Source of the DNA: JAXMAR01 sp046350295
GTDB taxonomy: Bacteria; Planctomycetota; Planctomycetia; Gemmatales; Gemmataceae
Direction: 5' to 3'
Length of the DNA: 64,000 nucleotides
NCBI GenBank assembly: GCA_046350295.1
Contig: JAXMAR010000027.1
Location: 38,411 to 102,410, forward strand
Each line of letters starts with the position of its first letter. The stretch's first letter is position 1. Shown in pieces: positions 44,157 through 52,938 of this stretch. Made by a program: the position numbers and the translations under genes. The notes under the pieces were generated by a model. The model saw nothing but the letters and a program-made list of their open reading frames with translations. It ran no database searches and was not told the DNA's origin.

Positions 44157-44589
44157 CGTCGTTCAGGCGACGCGTTGGAGCATCCCAGGCTTGGTCGTGA
44201 TCGACCCAATCGCCCTGGGCGACCCTGGATCAGAACAGCGCCGAACCGAAGCGACCATCAGTATTGGCCTGTCTATTCGGATGTTCACGACTTGATTTCG
44301 CGGTGTCTGCCTGTCGTAGCGTCCTTAGCGACGACCGCGCGCCACGTGGCGGCGAAGCGCTTCAAGGTTCTCTTGCGAAGGCAGGCGCGAAAGTTGACAA
44401 TACATCCATAAGAGTCATGTAGGATTGGGGGATCGCCGCGCTTGGCCCGCTGCTCCGGGTCGGCGCTCGTGCTGATCGTTTCGCCTCGTCGTCCGGTTCC
44501 GCGAACCGGAGCCAAACGGCGCTCGATCCCTCGCGCAACATCTTTGGGACCGTCTGGAATGGAGGCCGCGGCCCGGCTCGAGGGTCATC
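44157..44589. other. 433-bp intergenic region upstream of ku
   Basis: No gene is evident. Two signals are seen: TTGACA at about 44394-44399, a -35-like word, without a strong -10 at 17 nt (ATGTAG at best), and a 19-bp palindrome TCCGGTTC-CGC-GAACCGGA at 44492-44510. Either might control ku. Confidence 0.4.
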
Positions 44590-45495
44590 ATGGCGGCGCG
44601 CTCCACCTGGAAAGGGTACATCAAGCTCAGCCTCGTCTCGGTGCCGGTGAAGGCGTACACGGCCAACTCCTCCGGGGGCGAGATCCGGCTCAACCAGCTC
44701 CACAACGCCTGCCATAGCCGGATCAACTACAAGAAAACCTGCCCCATTCACGGCGAAGTTCCCAACGACGAGATCCTCTCCGGCTACGAGTATTCCAAGG
44801 ATCAGTACGTCATCATCGACACCGATGAGCTGGACAAGCTGCGCAGCGAGGACGACAAGGCGGTGAAGATCGAGTCGTTCATCAAGCCGGACGCCGTCGA
44901 TCCGATCTACTTCAACGGCAAGGACTACTATCTGGTTCCGGAGGGGCCGGTCGGGCAAAAGGCGTACTCCGTCATCTACCAGGGGATGGTGGAGGCCGCC
45001 CGCTATGGCGTTGTCCAGGTCGTCATGCACGGCAAGGAACAGATCGGACTCTTGCGGCCGGTCGAAGGCCTCCTGGTGATGAGCATGCTCCACTACGACA
45101 ACCAGGTGACCAAGCCGAGCACGTTCGCGGAGGAGGCGCCCCACACGCAGCCCTCGGTGGAGGAGTTGAAGCTCGCCAAGGCGCTTATTTCCTCGGTGGA
45201 GACCGATAAGTTCGACCTCGCCCAGTACAAGGACAAGTACACGGAGAACCTGACCAAGCTGATCGAAGCGAAGGTCTCGGGCCAGGAACTGGTGGCGCCC
45301 CCCGTTCAGGAGCAGGCGCAGGTGATCAACCTGATGGACGCGCTGCGGCAAAGCGTGGAGAAGATGCAGAAGCCGGGCGCCGCGGCAACGCCGGCGGCTG
45401 CCGCGTCCGAAACCGAAGAAAAGCCGCCGAAGCGAATGGCGGCAAGCAAGGGGACGAAGGAAGCGGCGCCGAAGAAGAAGCGGAAGACGTCGTGA
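44590..45495 (+). CDS. ku: Bacterial Ku protein (NHEJ end binding)
   Basis: 301 residues from ATG 44590 (MAARSTWKGYIKLSLVSVPVKAYTAN). The Ku core is complete: LNQLHNACHSRINYKKTCPIHGEVPNDEILSGYEYSKDQYVIIDTDELDKLR, IYFNGKDYYLVPEGPVGQKAYSVIYQGM and LLRPVEGLLVMSMLHY. The C-terminal tail is Lys/Ala-rich (PKKKRKTS), like other bacterial Ku tails that bind DNA or LigD. It encircles DNA double-strand ends. No LigD, primase or nuclease gene is near. Confidence 0.95.
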   Translation: MAARSTWKGYIKLSLVSVPVKAYTANSSGGEIRLNQLHNACHSRINYKKTCPIHGEVPNDEILSGYEYSKDQYVIIDTDELDKLRSEDDKAVKIESFIKPDAVDPIYFNGKDYYLVPEGPVGQKAYSVIYQGMVEAARYGVVQVVMHGKEQIGLLRPVEGLLVMSMLHYDNQVTKPSTFAEEAPHTQPSVEELKLAKALISSVETDKFDLAQYKDKYTENLTKLIEAKVSGQELVAPPVQEQAQVINLMDALRQSVEKMQKPGAAATPAAAASETEEKPPKRMAASKGTKEAAPKKKRKTS

Positions 45496-45717
45496 AGCGC
45501 TGACCCGGCCGTAGCCATGCGGCTCGCCTCTACAGACAGTCGCAGCGGCGGATGCTTGTCAGCCAGGTGAATCAGTTCCTTGCCGATCGCCTTGTCCCTA
45601 CCCCTTTGCGAGAAACCGGCTGAAGGCGCTGAAGGCCGAGAAGCGACCGACCGCGCCGTGACGCGCCGCCAAACGTTTCCGATTCATCCTGACGGATGCG
45701 GAGGGTGACAGGCCGGT

Positions 45718-46410
45718 TTACCAGCCGCTAACCGGGTTCTGAATCGCCGCGCTTGCTTTACCGGCGTCCAAGACTGAGGCGACGGCTTGTATCCCCGCGC
45801 CCGTCTTCGCCGATACCTCGAGCACGCCCATCCCCGGCCGCACTGCCTGGATGTTGCGATACGCGGAGGCCCGATCGAAGTCCACGGCATCGGCCAGATC
45901 GATCTTGGTGATGAGCGCGATATCCGACGTGTTGAAGATGGTCGGATACTTGAGCGGTTTGTCCTCTCCTTCCGTGACCGAGAAGCACACGACGCGCAGA
46001 TCTTCCCCCAGGTCGAACGTGGCAGGGCATACGAGATTGCCCACGTTTTCGATGAACAGGTAGTCCAACTCGCCAATGTTCCAGTCGGCCACGGCCTCGT
46101 CGATCATCGCGGCCTCCAGATGGCAAACTGCCCCCGTCGTGATCTGCTTGACGGGAACCTCGCTGCGCGCCAGGCGGCGTGCGTCGTTATCGGTCGCCAG
46201 GTCGCCCACCAGAGCGGCGACGCGGTAACGGTCGCGCAGCATCGTCAACAGCCTCTCCAGGAACGCCGTCTTCCCGGCGCCCGGACTCGAAACCAGGCTG
46301 ACGACGCGTACGCCGGCCGCGCGGAAACGCTCGCGCAACGCCCGCGCGACCATATCGTTCTTCTTCAGGATTTGCTGCCGGACCTCGACCAGCCGCGGCG
46401 TCGTGCTCAT
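45718..46410 (-). CDS. hypB: Hydrogenase nickel incorporation GTPase HypB
   Basis: 230 residues from ATG complement 46408-46410. The GTPase motifs are visible: VSLVSSPGAGKTAFLERLL (P-loop), VGDLATDNDA, FIENVGNLVCPATFDLGEDLRVVCFSVTEGEDKPLKYP and the ITKIDLAD specificity motif. No N-terminal His-rich or CxxCGC nickel site is present. It supplies nickel to [NiFe]-hydrogenase together with HypA. Its start overlaps the hypA stop by 4 nt. Last gene of the hyp operon. Confidence 0.97.
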   Translation of the reverse strand: MSTTPRLVEVRQQILKKNDMVARALRERFRAAGVRVVSLVSSPGAGKTAFLERLLTMLRDRYRVAALVGDLATDNDARRLARSEVPVKQITTGAVCHLEAAMIDEAVADWNIGELDYLFIENVGNLVCPATFDLGEDLRVVCFSVTEGEDKPLKYPTIFNTSDIALITKIDLADAVDFDRASAYRNIQAVRPGMGVLEVSAKTGAGIQAVASVLDAGKASAAIQNPVSGW

Positions 46411-46754
46411 GCTTCGATCTCCAATGCCGACATCTCGAGTTCGCGGCCTTGCACGATCTCCGGCTCCGCGCTCGCGCAATCGGGACATTGCAGCTCGAGC
46501 ACGGAAAAAACCGTCCGCCGACCGCCACACGCCGAGCAGCGCGCGACCAGCGGCGTCTCTTCAATGACGAGGTCGGCGCGGTCCAGGGCTGTTCCCTGAC
46601 GCGCCAGCTCGTAGGCCGAGCGCAGCGCCTCGGGCACAACACCGGAAAGCGGCCCGAGCCGGACATGGATTCCCGTCACCCGGCTCGCGCCCAGGCGTTC
46701 GGCCTGTTCCCGGGCGATGTCGAGCAGGCTCAGCGCAATGGACAGCTCATGCAT
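46407..46754 (-). CDS. hypA: Hydrogenase maturation nickel metallochaperone HypA
   Basis: 115 residues. The Ni-binding MHE at the start (MHELSIALSLLDIAREQAERLGA) and the zinc site with two CxxC (CSACGG..., CPDC) are both there. It transfers Ni with HypB to the hydrogenase large subunit. 4-nt overlap with hypB and 108 bp after hypE. Confidence 0.97.
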   Translation of the reverse strand: MHELSIALSLLDIAREQAERLGASRVTGIHVRLGPLSGVVPEALRSAYELARQGTALDRADLVIEETPLVARCSACGGRRTVFSVLELQCPDCASAEPEIVQGRELEMSALEIEA

Positions 46755-46862
46755 TGGTCTGTCACATCTTCCTTATCTTCCGTTGGCCGCTCCGGTCACT
46801 GTTCTACCCCAGGCATTGCGCGATGGATTGGGTTGGCAGGGACAGAAGCTTGCCTCCAACCC

Positions 46863-47951
46863 TCAACAGATGCGCGGCAATTGCTCCCCGGCCAGCAATG
46901 TCACGACGCGCTCGCCTCCCACCACCGACCGGATCAACACAAGGCCCGGATGGTCGGCCGTCACTTCGCCGATGAGCGCCGCGTCGCGTCCGAGCGGATG
47001 CCGGCGCATGGCGTCGAGCAAACGGTCGGCGTCCTCGGGCGGCGCGACGGCGATCAACTTCCCCTCGTTCGCCACGTAAAGCGGGTCGAGCCCCAGCATT
47101 TCGCAGGCGGCGTGGACCTCGGGGCGGACCGGGATCGCCTTCTCGTCGATCCACACGCCGACGCGCGACGCCGCCGCCAGCTCGTTGAGAGCGCTCGAGA
47201 GGCCGCCGCGCGTCGGGTCGCGCATGCAGCGGATGCGCGGGCATGCCTCCAGCATTGCGGCGGTGAGACCTTCCAGTGAAGCGCTATCGCTCTCGAGGAC
47301 CGTCTCGAACTCCAGGCCTTCGCGGACCGACATGATCGCCATGCCATGGTCGCCGATGGTTCCCGAGAGAAGGATGCGGTCGCCAGGTTTCGCATGGCGG
47401 ATGGAAAGGCAGCGTCCTTCCGGAAGCACGCCGATGCCCGTGGTCGTGATGAAGACCTTGTCCCCCTTGCCGCGGTCGACGACCTTCGTGTCGCCCGTCA
47501 CCAGGGCCACGCCGGCGCGATCGCACGCCTCGCGCATCGAGTCGACGATGCGCCGCAGGTCCGTCAGCCCCAGGCCTTCTTCAAGGATGAAAGCCGCCGC
47601 CAGGAAACGCGGGACGGCGCCCCCGACCGCCAGGTCGTTCACTGTGCCATGAACCGCCAGCTTGCCGATGTCCCCGCCCGGGAAGAACAGCGGCCGCACG
47701 ACGAAGGAATCCGTCGTGATGGCGATGCGCGGGCCTTTGGCGCTATTGTTGGCGCCATCGAGGCTGACCGTCGCCTGGTCTTCGAGGGCGGCGAGGACGT
47801 CGTTGCCGAAGCCGGGCAGAAAAAGACGCTGAATGAGATCCGCCGTCAAACGGCCGCCGCTGCCGTGGCCGAGGTGAATATGGTCGTAGGATGACTGCGG
47901 CAATGGGCAGGTCCCGAGCAGATCGTCGGCTTGCACGATGGGCGAGCTCAT
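46863..47951 (-). CDS. hypE: Hydrogenase maturation protein HypE
   Basis: 362 residues from ATG complement 47949-47951. Features: HGSGGRLTADLIQRLFLPGFGND, IAITTDSFVVRPLFFPGGDIGKLAVHGTVNDLAVGGAVP and CMRDPTRGGLSSALNELAAAS (ATP site). The C-terminus ends PRIC, the conserved end whose Cys carries the thiocyanate/carbamoyl group from HypF. Overlaps hypD stop by 4 nt. So it should be functional. Confidence 0.97.
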   Translation of the reverse strand: MSSPIVQADDLLGTCPLPQSSYDHIHLGHGSGGRLTADLIQRLFLPGFGNDVLAALEDQATVSLDGANNSAKGPRIAITTDSFVVRPLFFPGGDIGKLAVHGTVNDLAVGGAVPRFLAAAFILEEGLGLTDLRRIVDSMREACDRAGVALVTGDTKVVDRGKGDKVFITTTGIGVLPEGRCLSIRHAKPGDRILLSGTIGDHGMAIMSVREGLEFETVLESDSASLEGLTAAMLEACPRIRCMRDPTRGGLSSALNELAAASRVGVWIDEKAIPVRPEVHAACEMLGLDPLYVANEGKLIAVAPPEDADRLLDAMRRHPLGRDAALIGEVTADHPGLVLIRSVVGGERVVTLLAGEQLPRIC

Positions 47952-49099
47952 CTTGTCAATCGCTCCACGCTTGTGGTTCCGACCCGGGCGTCGCAACTGC
48001 GGCGTCCCGCGTCGAGATGCCGGCCGTACGCGTGATAGGCGGCGCAGGCGCCCTCGGCAGAGACCATCGTCGCTCCGAGCGGCGATTGGGGCGTGCACTC
48101 CTTGCCGAAGGCGGGGCAATCGTGCGGTTTCTTCAGGCCTTTCAGGATTTCGCCGCTGATACAGATGGTCGATTCCTGCGTGCGGATCGCCTCGACCGCG
48201 AAACGGCGCTCGGCGTCGTGGTCGTGGTATTCGTCGCGGAGCCTGAAGCCGCTCCGGGGGATCGTGCCGACGCCCCGCCACTTGCGGTCGCAGACCTCGA
48301 AGACCTCGCTGATCAACTGTCTCGACTGAGGGTTCCCTTCACGGCGGACCGCGCGCCCATACTGGTTTTGCACCTCGGCCCGGCCGCTCTCGAGTTGCTC
48401 GACGGTGCGCAGCGTCCCCTCCAGCAAGTCGAGCGGCTCGAAACCCGTGACGACGATGGGCACGCGATAGCGCTGGACCAGATCCTCGTACTCCGTGCAA
48501 CCCATCACGGCGCAGACATGGCCCGGCCCGAGAAACGCCTGCACGCGGTTGCCCGGCGCCTCGAGCAGCGCCGCGATCACCGGCGGCACGAGGACGTGCG
48601 AGACCAGGACGCTGAAGTTGCGCAGGCGCCGCTTCCGCGCCATCCAGACGGCCATGGCGTTGGGCGGCGCCGTCGTCTCGAAGCCGATGGCGAAGAAGAC
48701 AACTTCGCGATCCGGGTTCGCCGCCGCGAGATTGACGGCGTCCAGCGGCGAATAGACGACGCGCACGTCCGCCCCCTGCGCTTTGAGCTGCAACAAGTCG
48801 CCGCGTGAGCCGGGCACGCGCAGCATGTCGCCGAAAGAGCAAAAAATGACCTCGGGCCGCGACGCGATCGCATGGGCCCGGTCGATCGTTTCCAGCGCGG
48901 TCACGCAGACCGGACAACCCGGCCCGTGAACCAGCTCGACCTCCTCGGGCAGCACGCGATCGAGCCCGTACTTGACGATGGTGTGCGTCTGGCCGCCGCA
49001 CACTTCCATGATCGTCCACGGTCGGGTGACGACACGGCGAATGGCCTCGGCCAGACGCCGCGCCGCTTCGCCGTCGCGGTATTCGTCGACGTACTTCAT
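47948..49099 (-). CDS. hypD: Hydrogenase maturation protein HypD
   Basis: 383 residues (MKYVDEYRDGEAARRLAEAIRRVV). The motifs CGGQTHTIVKYGL, HGPGCPVCVTA (with CxxC) and FFAIGFETTAPPNAMAV are visible, as is the C-terminal Cys cluster region (CISGEILKGLKKPHDCPAFGKECTP). It assembles the Fe(CN)2CO group with HypC. Coupled to hypC and hypE by ATGA overlaps. Confidence 0.97.
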   Translation of the reverse strand: MKYVDEYRDGEAARRLAEAIRRVVTRPWTIMEVCGGQTHTIVKYGLDRVLPEEVELVHGPGCPVCVTALETIDRAHAIASRPEVIFCSFGDMLRVPGSRGDLLQLKAQGADVRVVYSPLDAVNLAAANPDREVVFFAIGFETTAPPNAMAVWMARKRRLRNFSVLVSHVLVPPVIAALLEAPGNRVQAFLGPGHVCAVMGCTEYEDLVQRYRVPIVVTGFEPLDLLEGTLRTVEQLESGRAEVQNQYGRAVRREGNPQSRQLISEVFEVCDRKWRGVGTIPRSGFRLRDEYHDHDAERRFAVEAIRTQESTICISGEILKGLKKPHDCPAFGKECTPQSPLGATMVSAEGACAAYHAYGRHLDAGRRSCDARVGTTSVERLTR

Positions 49100-49344
49100 G
49101 ATGGGGCTTTCAGCTCGTCGAGCTGGTTCATCTGCTCGAGAAATTCGAAGACGCGCCGCGCCTCCGCCTCGTCGAGCCGGGACAGCGCAAAACCGACGTG
49201 TACCAGGACGTAATCGCCGGGCCGGCTGTCGGAAACGTGCTCGAGGCAGACGCGCTTCATCACGCCGCTGAAATCGACGCGACCCATGAGCACATCGTGC
49301 TCGCGGTAGGTTTCGACCACCTTGCCGGGAATGCCGAGGCACAT
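49096..49344 (-). CDS. hypC: Hydrogenase maturation chaperone HypC
   Basis: 82 residues from ATG complement 49342-49344. MCLGIPGKV carries the essential Cys2, and VCLEHVSDSRPGDYVLVHVGFALSRLDEAEA is the usual second part. It brings the Fe(CN)2CO group to the large subunit. Its start lies 4 nt after the hypF stop. Confidence 0.97.
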   Translation of the reverse strand: MCLGIPGKVVETYREHDVLMGRVDFSGVMKRVCLEHVSDSRPGDYVLVHVGFALSRLDEAEARRVFEFLEQMNQLDELKAPS

Positions 49345-49348
49345 CCTG

Positions 49349-51691
49349 CTATTCTCCCTGGTGTGACTCTTGCGCGAGCAGCGCGGCCGCAATCGCGGCC
49401 TGACCCAGGCTCAAGCCGCCGTCGTTGGGGGGAACAAGCCGATGGCGCAAAACGCGAAACCCGTTGGCGCGAAGGCGTGCGCTTGTCTCGGCTGTCAGCA
49501 AGACGCTCTGGAAAACGCCGCCGCTCAGGGCCACGCTTTCGAGCCCGGTCGTGTCCCGCAGCCGAACGCATACCGCCTCGATCATCTCGACCATGGTTGT
49601 ATGGAAGCGGCGTGCGATGAGGGCGGGCGTCACGTTGCGCCCGAGATCGTCGATGATAGCCGCGATGAGGGGACGGGTGTCGATGCTTAGCGGTTGAACG
49701 CCCGAGGCCTCAGGCGGTATCTCTTCCAGATTAAACGGATAGGATCCATCCGCGACTTGCCGGGAAGCCAACCACTCCAGCTCGACGGCCGCCTGGCCCT
49801 CGTAGCTCACGCGGCCGATGGTCCCGAGGAGCGACGCCACGGCGTCGAAGAGACGTCCGACACTGGACGTGAGCGGGGTGCGACAGCCCTGTGCGAGCAT
49901 CCGCTCAACGGTTCGCAACGGCACGGGCAAAACCCGCGCCTCCAGCGGCGGATACCGCAGTCCCGCGTCGCGCAGATAAGCGACCGCCATGCGCCAGGGC
50001 TCGCGAATCGCCGCCTCGCCTCCCGGCATGCCGACATAGCGCAAGTGGGCCGCCCGCCGATAGCTCCGCAGATCACCGATCAAGAACTCGCCGCCCCAGA
50101 TGGCGCCGTCCGGGCCATAGCCGGTACCGTCGAAAGTTACGCCGATGACAACCTCGTCGACCCCGTTCTCAGCGAGGCAGCTCGCGAGATGCGCATGGTG
50201 ATGCTGTGCGCTGAGCAGATGGATTCCTGTCTTGGCCGCTCGCTCCTGCGCGTAGCGTGTGGTCGCATAGTCGGGGTGCGCGTCATGAATCAGACAAGCA
50301 GGGGAGATACCGAAGAGATCTTCGTACAGCGTGACGTCGTTCACGAAAGCGCGGTACGCCTCGTAGTGTCCCAGGTCACCCAGGTGGTGGCTGAGGAAGA
50401 CTTGTCGACCGCGCACGAGCGCGAAGGTCGCCTTGAGCTGTCCACCCACGGCCAGGACGGGGCAAGGACACTCGAGCGGCAAAACGACGGGACAGGGAGC
50501 GTAGCCACGCGAACGCCGCACCGGCAGTTCGACGCCGTCGACGAGGCGTGTCACCGAGTCGTCGCAGCGGACATGGATCGGTCGATCGTGAACGAGAAAG
50601 CAATCGGCGATTCCCGCCAGGTTTTCGAACGCTTCATCCTCACGATACGCGATCGGCTCGTCGCAGCGATTGCCGCTCGTCATCACCAGCAGCATTCCAG
50701 CTGCGGCCCGCATCAGAAGGTGATGCAGTGGCGTGTACGGCAGGAAGACACCCAGATAGGGATTGCCCGGCGCAACGCCAGCGGCAATGCCAGCACTGTC
50801 AGAGCGTCGACGCAAAAGCACGATCGGCCGCGCCGCGGAAAAGAGCAGCTCTCGTTCGACGGGGCTGACCTCGCATAGCGCCTCGACCGCCGGCAGGTCC
50901 GACGCCATCAGCGCGAACGGCTTGGCATCGCGCTGTTTGCGACGCCGCAGTTCAGCGACGGCGCCCTCGTTCCGCGCGTCGCACACGAGGTGATAGCCGC
51001 CAAGTCCTTTGAGCGCGCCGACGGCGCCAAAGCGCAGCGCCTGGACAAAGGCGAGGAGCGGCGCGTCTTCGTCGATAGCGTCGCCGCGCGCGTCGCACAA
51101 CCGGCAGCGCGGTCCGCACACGGCGCAAGCCGTCGGCTGTGCGTGGAAGCGTCGATCCGCCGGATTCTCGTACTCGGCGCTGCAGGCGGGGCACATCGCG
51201 AAGGCCGCCATCGTTGTCCACGGCCGGTCGTACGGCACGCCGGTGATGATGGTGAGCCGAGGCCCACAGTTCGTGCAATTGAGAAAGGGATAACCGAAGC
51301 GCCGGTCCGTCGGGTCGAACAATTCCCGGAGGCAATCGGCACAGGTGGCCACGTCCGGCGAGACGAAGACGGGCCCCCCTTCGACGGCGGCCCCGCTATG
51401 CTCGATCCGAAAGCCCGCTTCTCCCTGGGGGGGGCGCCGTTGCCAGGAGCAACTCTCGATGCGGGCCAGCGGCGGCGCCTTCTGCGTGAGTTCGGCGAGC
51501 AGAAGGTCCAGGAAAGCCGCGTCCCCTTCGGCCTCGATGAACACCTGCCCGGCCCGGTTTTGCACGTAGCCGCGCAGCCCCAAGCGCTGCGCGACGCCGA
51601 CCACGAAAGGCCGAAAGCCAACGCCCTGCACGATGCCATCGAGGACAATGGCGCGGCGCTCAACGCCGACCGTTTCCGCACATCGGTTCAT
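49349..51691 (-). CDS. hypF: Carbamoyltransferase HypF
   Basis: 780 residues from ATG complement 51689-51691. Acylphosphatase domain first (VLDGIVQGVGFRPFVVGVAQRLGL), then two zinc fingers with CADCLREL...CTNCGP and CPACSAEY...CAVCGP, a YrdC-like domain (SGNRCDEPIAYRED...) and the C-terminal carbamoyltransferase with AQHHHAHLASCLAENG and SGGVFQSVLL. It makes the cyanide ligand precursor from carbamoyl phosphate. First gene of the hyp operon. Confidence 0.97.
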   Translation of the reverse strand: MNRCAETVGVERRAIVLDGIVQGVGFRPFVVGVAQRLGLRGYVQNRAGQVFIEAEGDAAFLDLLLAELTQKAPPLARIESCSWQRRPPQGEAGFRIEHSGAAVEGGPVFVSPDVATCADCLRELFDPTDRRFGYPFLNCTNCGPRLTIITGVPYDRPWTTMAAFAMCPACSAEYENPADRRFHAQPTACAVCGPRCRLCDARGDAIDEDAPLLAFVQALRFGAVGALKGLGGYHLVCDARNEGAVAELRRRKQRDAKPFALMASDLPAVEALCEVSPVERELLFSAARPIVLLRRRSDSAGIAAGVAPGNPYLGVFLPYTPLHHLLMRAAAGMLLVMTSGNRCDEPIAYREDEAFENLAGIADCFLVHDRPIHVRCDDSVTRLVDGVELPVRRSRGYAPCPVVLPLECPCPVLAVGGQLKATFALVRGRQVFLSHHLGDLGHYEAYRAFVNDVTLYEDLFGISPACLIHDAHPDYATTRYAQERAAKTGIHLLSAQHHHAHLASCLAENGVDEVVIGVTFDGTGYGPDGAIWGGEFLIGDLRSYRRAAHLRYVGMPGGEAAIREPWRMAVAYLRDAGLRYPPLEARVLPVPLRTVERMLAQGCRTPLTSSVGRLFDAVASLLGTIGRVSYEGQAAVELEWLASRQVADGSYPFNLEEIPPEASGVQPLSIDTRPLIAAIIDDLGRNVTPALIARRFHTTMVEMIEAVCVRLRDTTGLESVALSGGVFQSVLLTAETSARLRANGFRVLRHRLVPPNDGGLSLGQAAIAAALLAQESHQGE

Positions 51692-52141
51692 CTTGCCCGC
51701 CTGCCGACACAAAGCCGTAACGATGGACCCCACGCACGAGGTTCCTACTGGCCGGGTCGCCGTCAACCAGCTTAAACGCCAGGCGCCCAAGGGCGCCGGT
51801 ATCCGAAATGATAGGGCGTCGGGCATCTGCTGAGGGGGAATTGATGAGATTGACGGTAGCAGGCCGATGGGAGCGGGAGGGCGTCGAGCCGCGCGGCTGC
51901 CACGCCGCTTCCACTTCGGCGTTGCGCCGCCGCGGATGATCGATCTGCATGTTGCAGCTGCTCCCAGCAGCCAGGGCCGTGGGAAAATCGAGGCGCATCA
52001 CGCGCCTGGCAGAGCCAAGCCTTGTTGCTCGCCCCCACGGCGCCAAGCACGCCAACCATGGAAGATCGGCCTTGGGGCGCCGCCGTTCGTGTTGATCGGG
52101 AATCTGGATTGAGTTGGCGCCAGCGCCACAACCCCTTTTCG

Positions 52142-52175
52142 TCGGGCCACCTGGATTCGAACCAGCGACTTCTAC
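52142..52175 (-). other. 3' fragment of a tRNA gene
   Basis: On the minus strand, GTCGCTGGTTCGAATCCAGG then TGGCCCGA is a T-arm with GGTTCGAATCC and a following acceptor strand (GTGGCCC). The 5' side would lie at higher coordinates, but there the palindromic repeat begins immediately (52176). No D-arm or anticodon arm is seen. It resembles a disrupted tRNA or an attachment-site remnant. It does not count as a functional tRNA. Confidence 0.55.
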
Positions 52176-52273
52176 GAGGCTGTTTCAAAACGGGGACTGT
52201 CCCTCTCGCTTTGCCAGACTATCCACTTTTCCCACCGGTGGTAAAGGGACCGTCCCCGTTTTGAAACAGCCTC
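52176..52273. repeat. 98-bp palindromic element with core GGGGACTGTCCC, copy 2
   Basis: GAGGCTGTTTCAAAACGGGG ... CCCCGTTTTGAAACAGCCTC with about 30-bp arms, one mismatch (ACAG/ACCG) and a ~35-nt centre. Outer ~35 bp on each side are nearly identical to the copy at 36673-36772; the centre differs at several positions. It directly abuts the tRNA 3' fragment. Confidence 0.9.
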
Positions 52274-52367
52274 GAAACCCCGTTCAGGCGCCAGTGTTAA
52301 TGGCCGCCTAATCGTGCGAGGCTATTCTCGCTCTTTGTGCTCATGCGCGAGGGCTCAGGAGTTGGCC

Positions 52368-52742
52368 ATGAAACTTACTATTTCCACAGTTGCCGCGCTA
52401 TCTGCCCCACTTGCGCTATTGCTGCTCGGCTGTGGTCGCAATCCGCCGCCAGTCGCCTCGCCCACCGCGGCGGTGGGCCCTGTGGCGTCCCCCGAAACCA
52501 AACGGACGGGAGGCTACGACACATTCGCACCACCCGGCCTAAAGAAAGGCGTGAAGGTGGTCTTTGTGGTCACCAACGACCATCCCTTCGCCGGGAAATA
52601 CCTCGACGTCCCGCAAGTTGAAGAGGTGCAGGGATCCTGGGTGCGTCTCTCGGCGAACTACAAGGAAGAGGAGGCCGATCTGCAGACGAAGGTAGTCTGG
52701 CAAAACTTCAACAATGTCGTGTGGTATCGTGTCGTCGAATGA
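52368..52742 (+). CDS. Small lipoprotein, hypothetical
   Basis: 124 residues from ATG 52368 (MKLTISTVAALSAPLALLLLGCGRNPPP). The lipobox LLLLGC suggests lipidation. The mature part (YDTFAPPGLKKGVKVVFVVTNDHPFAGKYLDVPQVEEVQGSWVRL) is beta-rich. No family recognised. Close on its 3' side is a remnant of a DUF1552 gene. Confidence 0.75.
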   Translation: MKLTISTVAALSAPLALLLLGCGRNPPPVASPTAAVGPVASPETKRTGGYDTFAPPGLKKGVKVVFVVTNDHPFAGKYLDVPQVEEVQGSWVRLSANYKEEEADLQTKVVWQNFNNVVWYRVVE

Positions 52743-52755
52743 TCCTTGGCCACAG

Positions 52756-52808
52756 GATGACAGGCCGGTCAGCCGCGTCTCCGCGTCACCGAAGCGAGGC
52801 AGGCGCAA
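52756..52808 (-). pseudogene. Fragment of a DUF1552 gene 3' end
   Basis: On the minus strand this reads RLPRFGDAETRLTGL, which is the end of the DUF1552 protein at 54904 (LRLPRFGDAETRLAGL). The DNA match to 54899-54956 extends over ~53 bp with about eight mismatches by eye. Only the last residues remain, so it is a small duplicated remnant about 2.1 kb away from the intact copy. Confidence 0.6.
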
Positions 52809-52938
52809 GGATCCAGTCGTCCGGGATCTTGCCCGAAGCGGGCGCCGCCGAGGCGGCCGCTTGGCCCAGGTCTTTTGGCTTCATCTAACCCTCGAATTCA
52901 AGCGGAACGGCATGGCAGATGGAGACCGGGCTTGACCT

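Larger units (their letters stand above)
51692..52367. other. 676-bp intergenic region with a tRNA 3' fragment and a palindromic repeat
   Basis: Upstream of hypF on one side and of a lipoprotein gene on the other. No good gene is seen. It has a 3' part of a tRNA at 52142-52175 and a large palindrome at 52176-52273, listed separately. The region upstream of hypF should hold its promoter, but I see no strong boxes. Confidence 0.5.

Noticed and set aside
44175..44411. Possible small plus-strand gene upstream of ku
   Set aside because: No ribosome-binding site and no family-like sequence; probably chance.
51692..52055. Possible 131-codon minus-strand gene upstream of hypF
   Set aside because: No RBS or recognisable family, and composition resembles non-coding GC-rich sequence; left as intergenic.
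52142..52175. Functional tRNA gene
   Set aside because: Only the T-arm and acceptor 3' strand are present; no D or anticodon arm can be found on the expected side.
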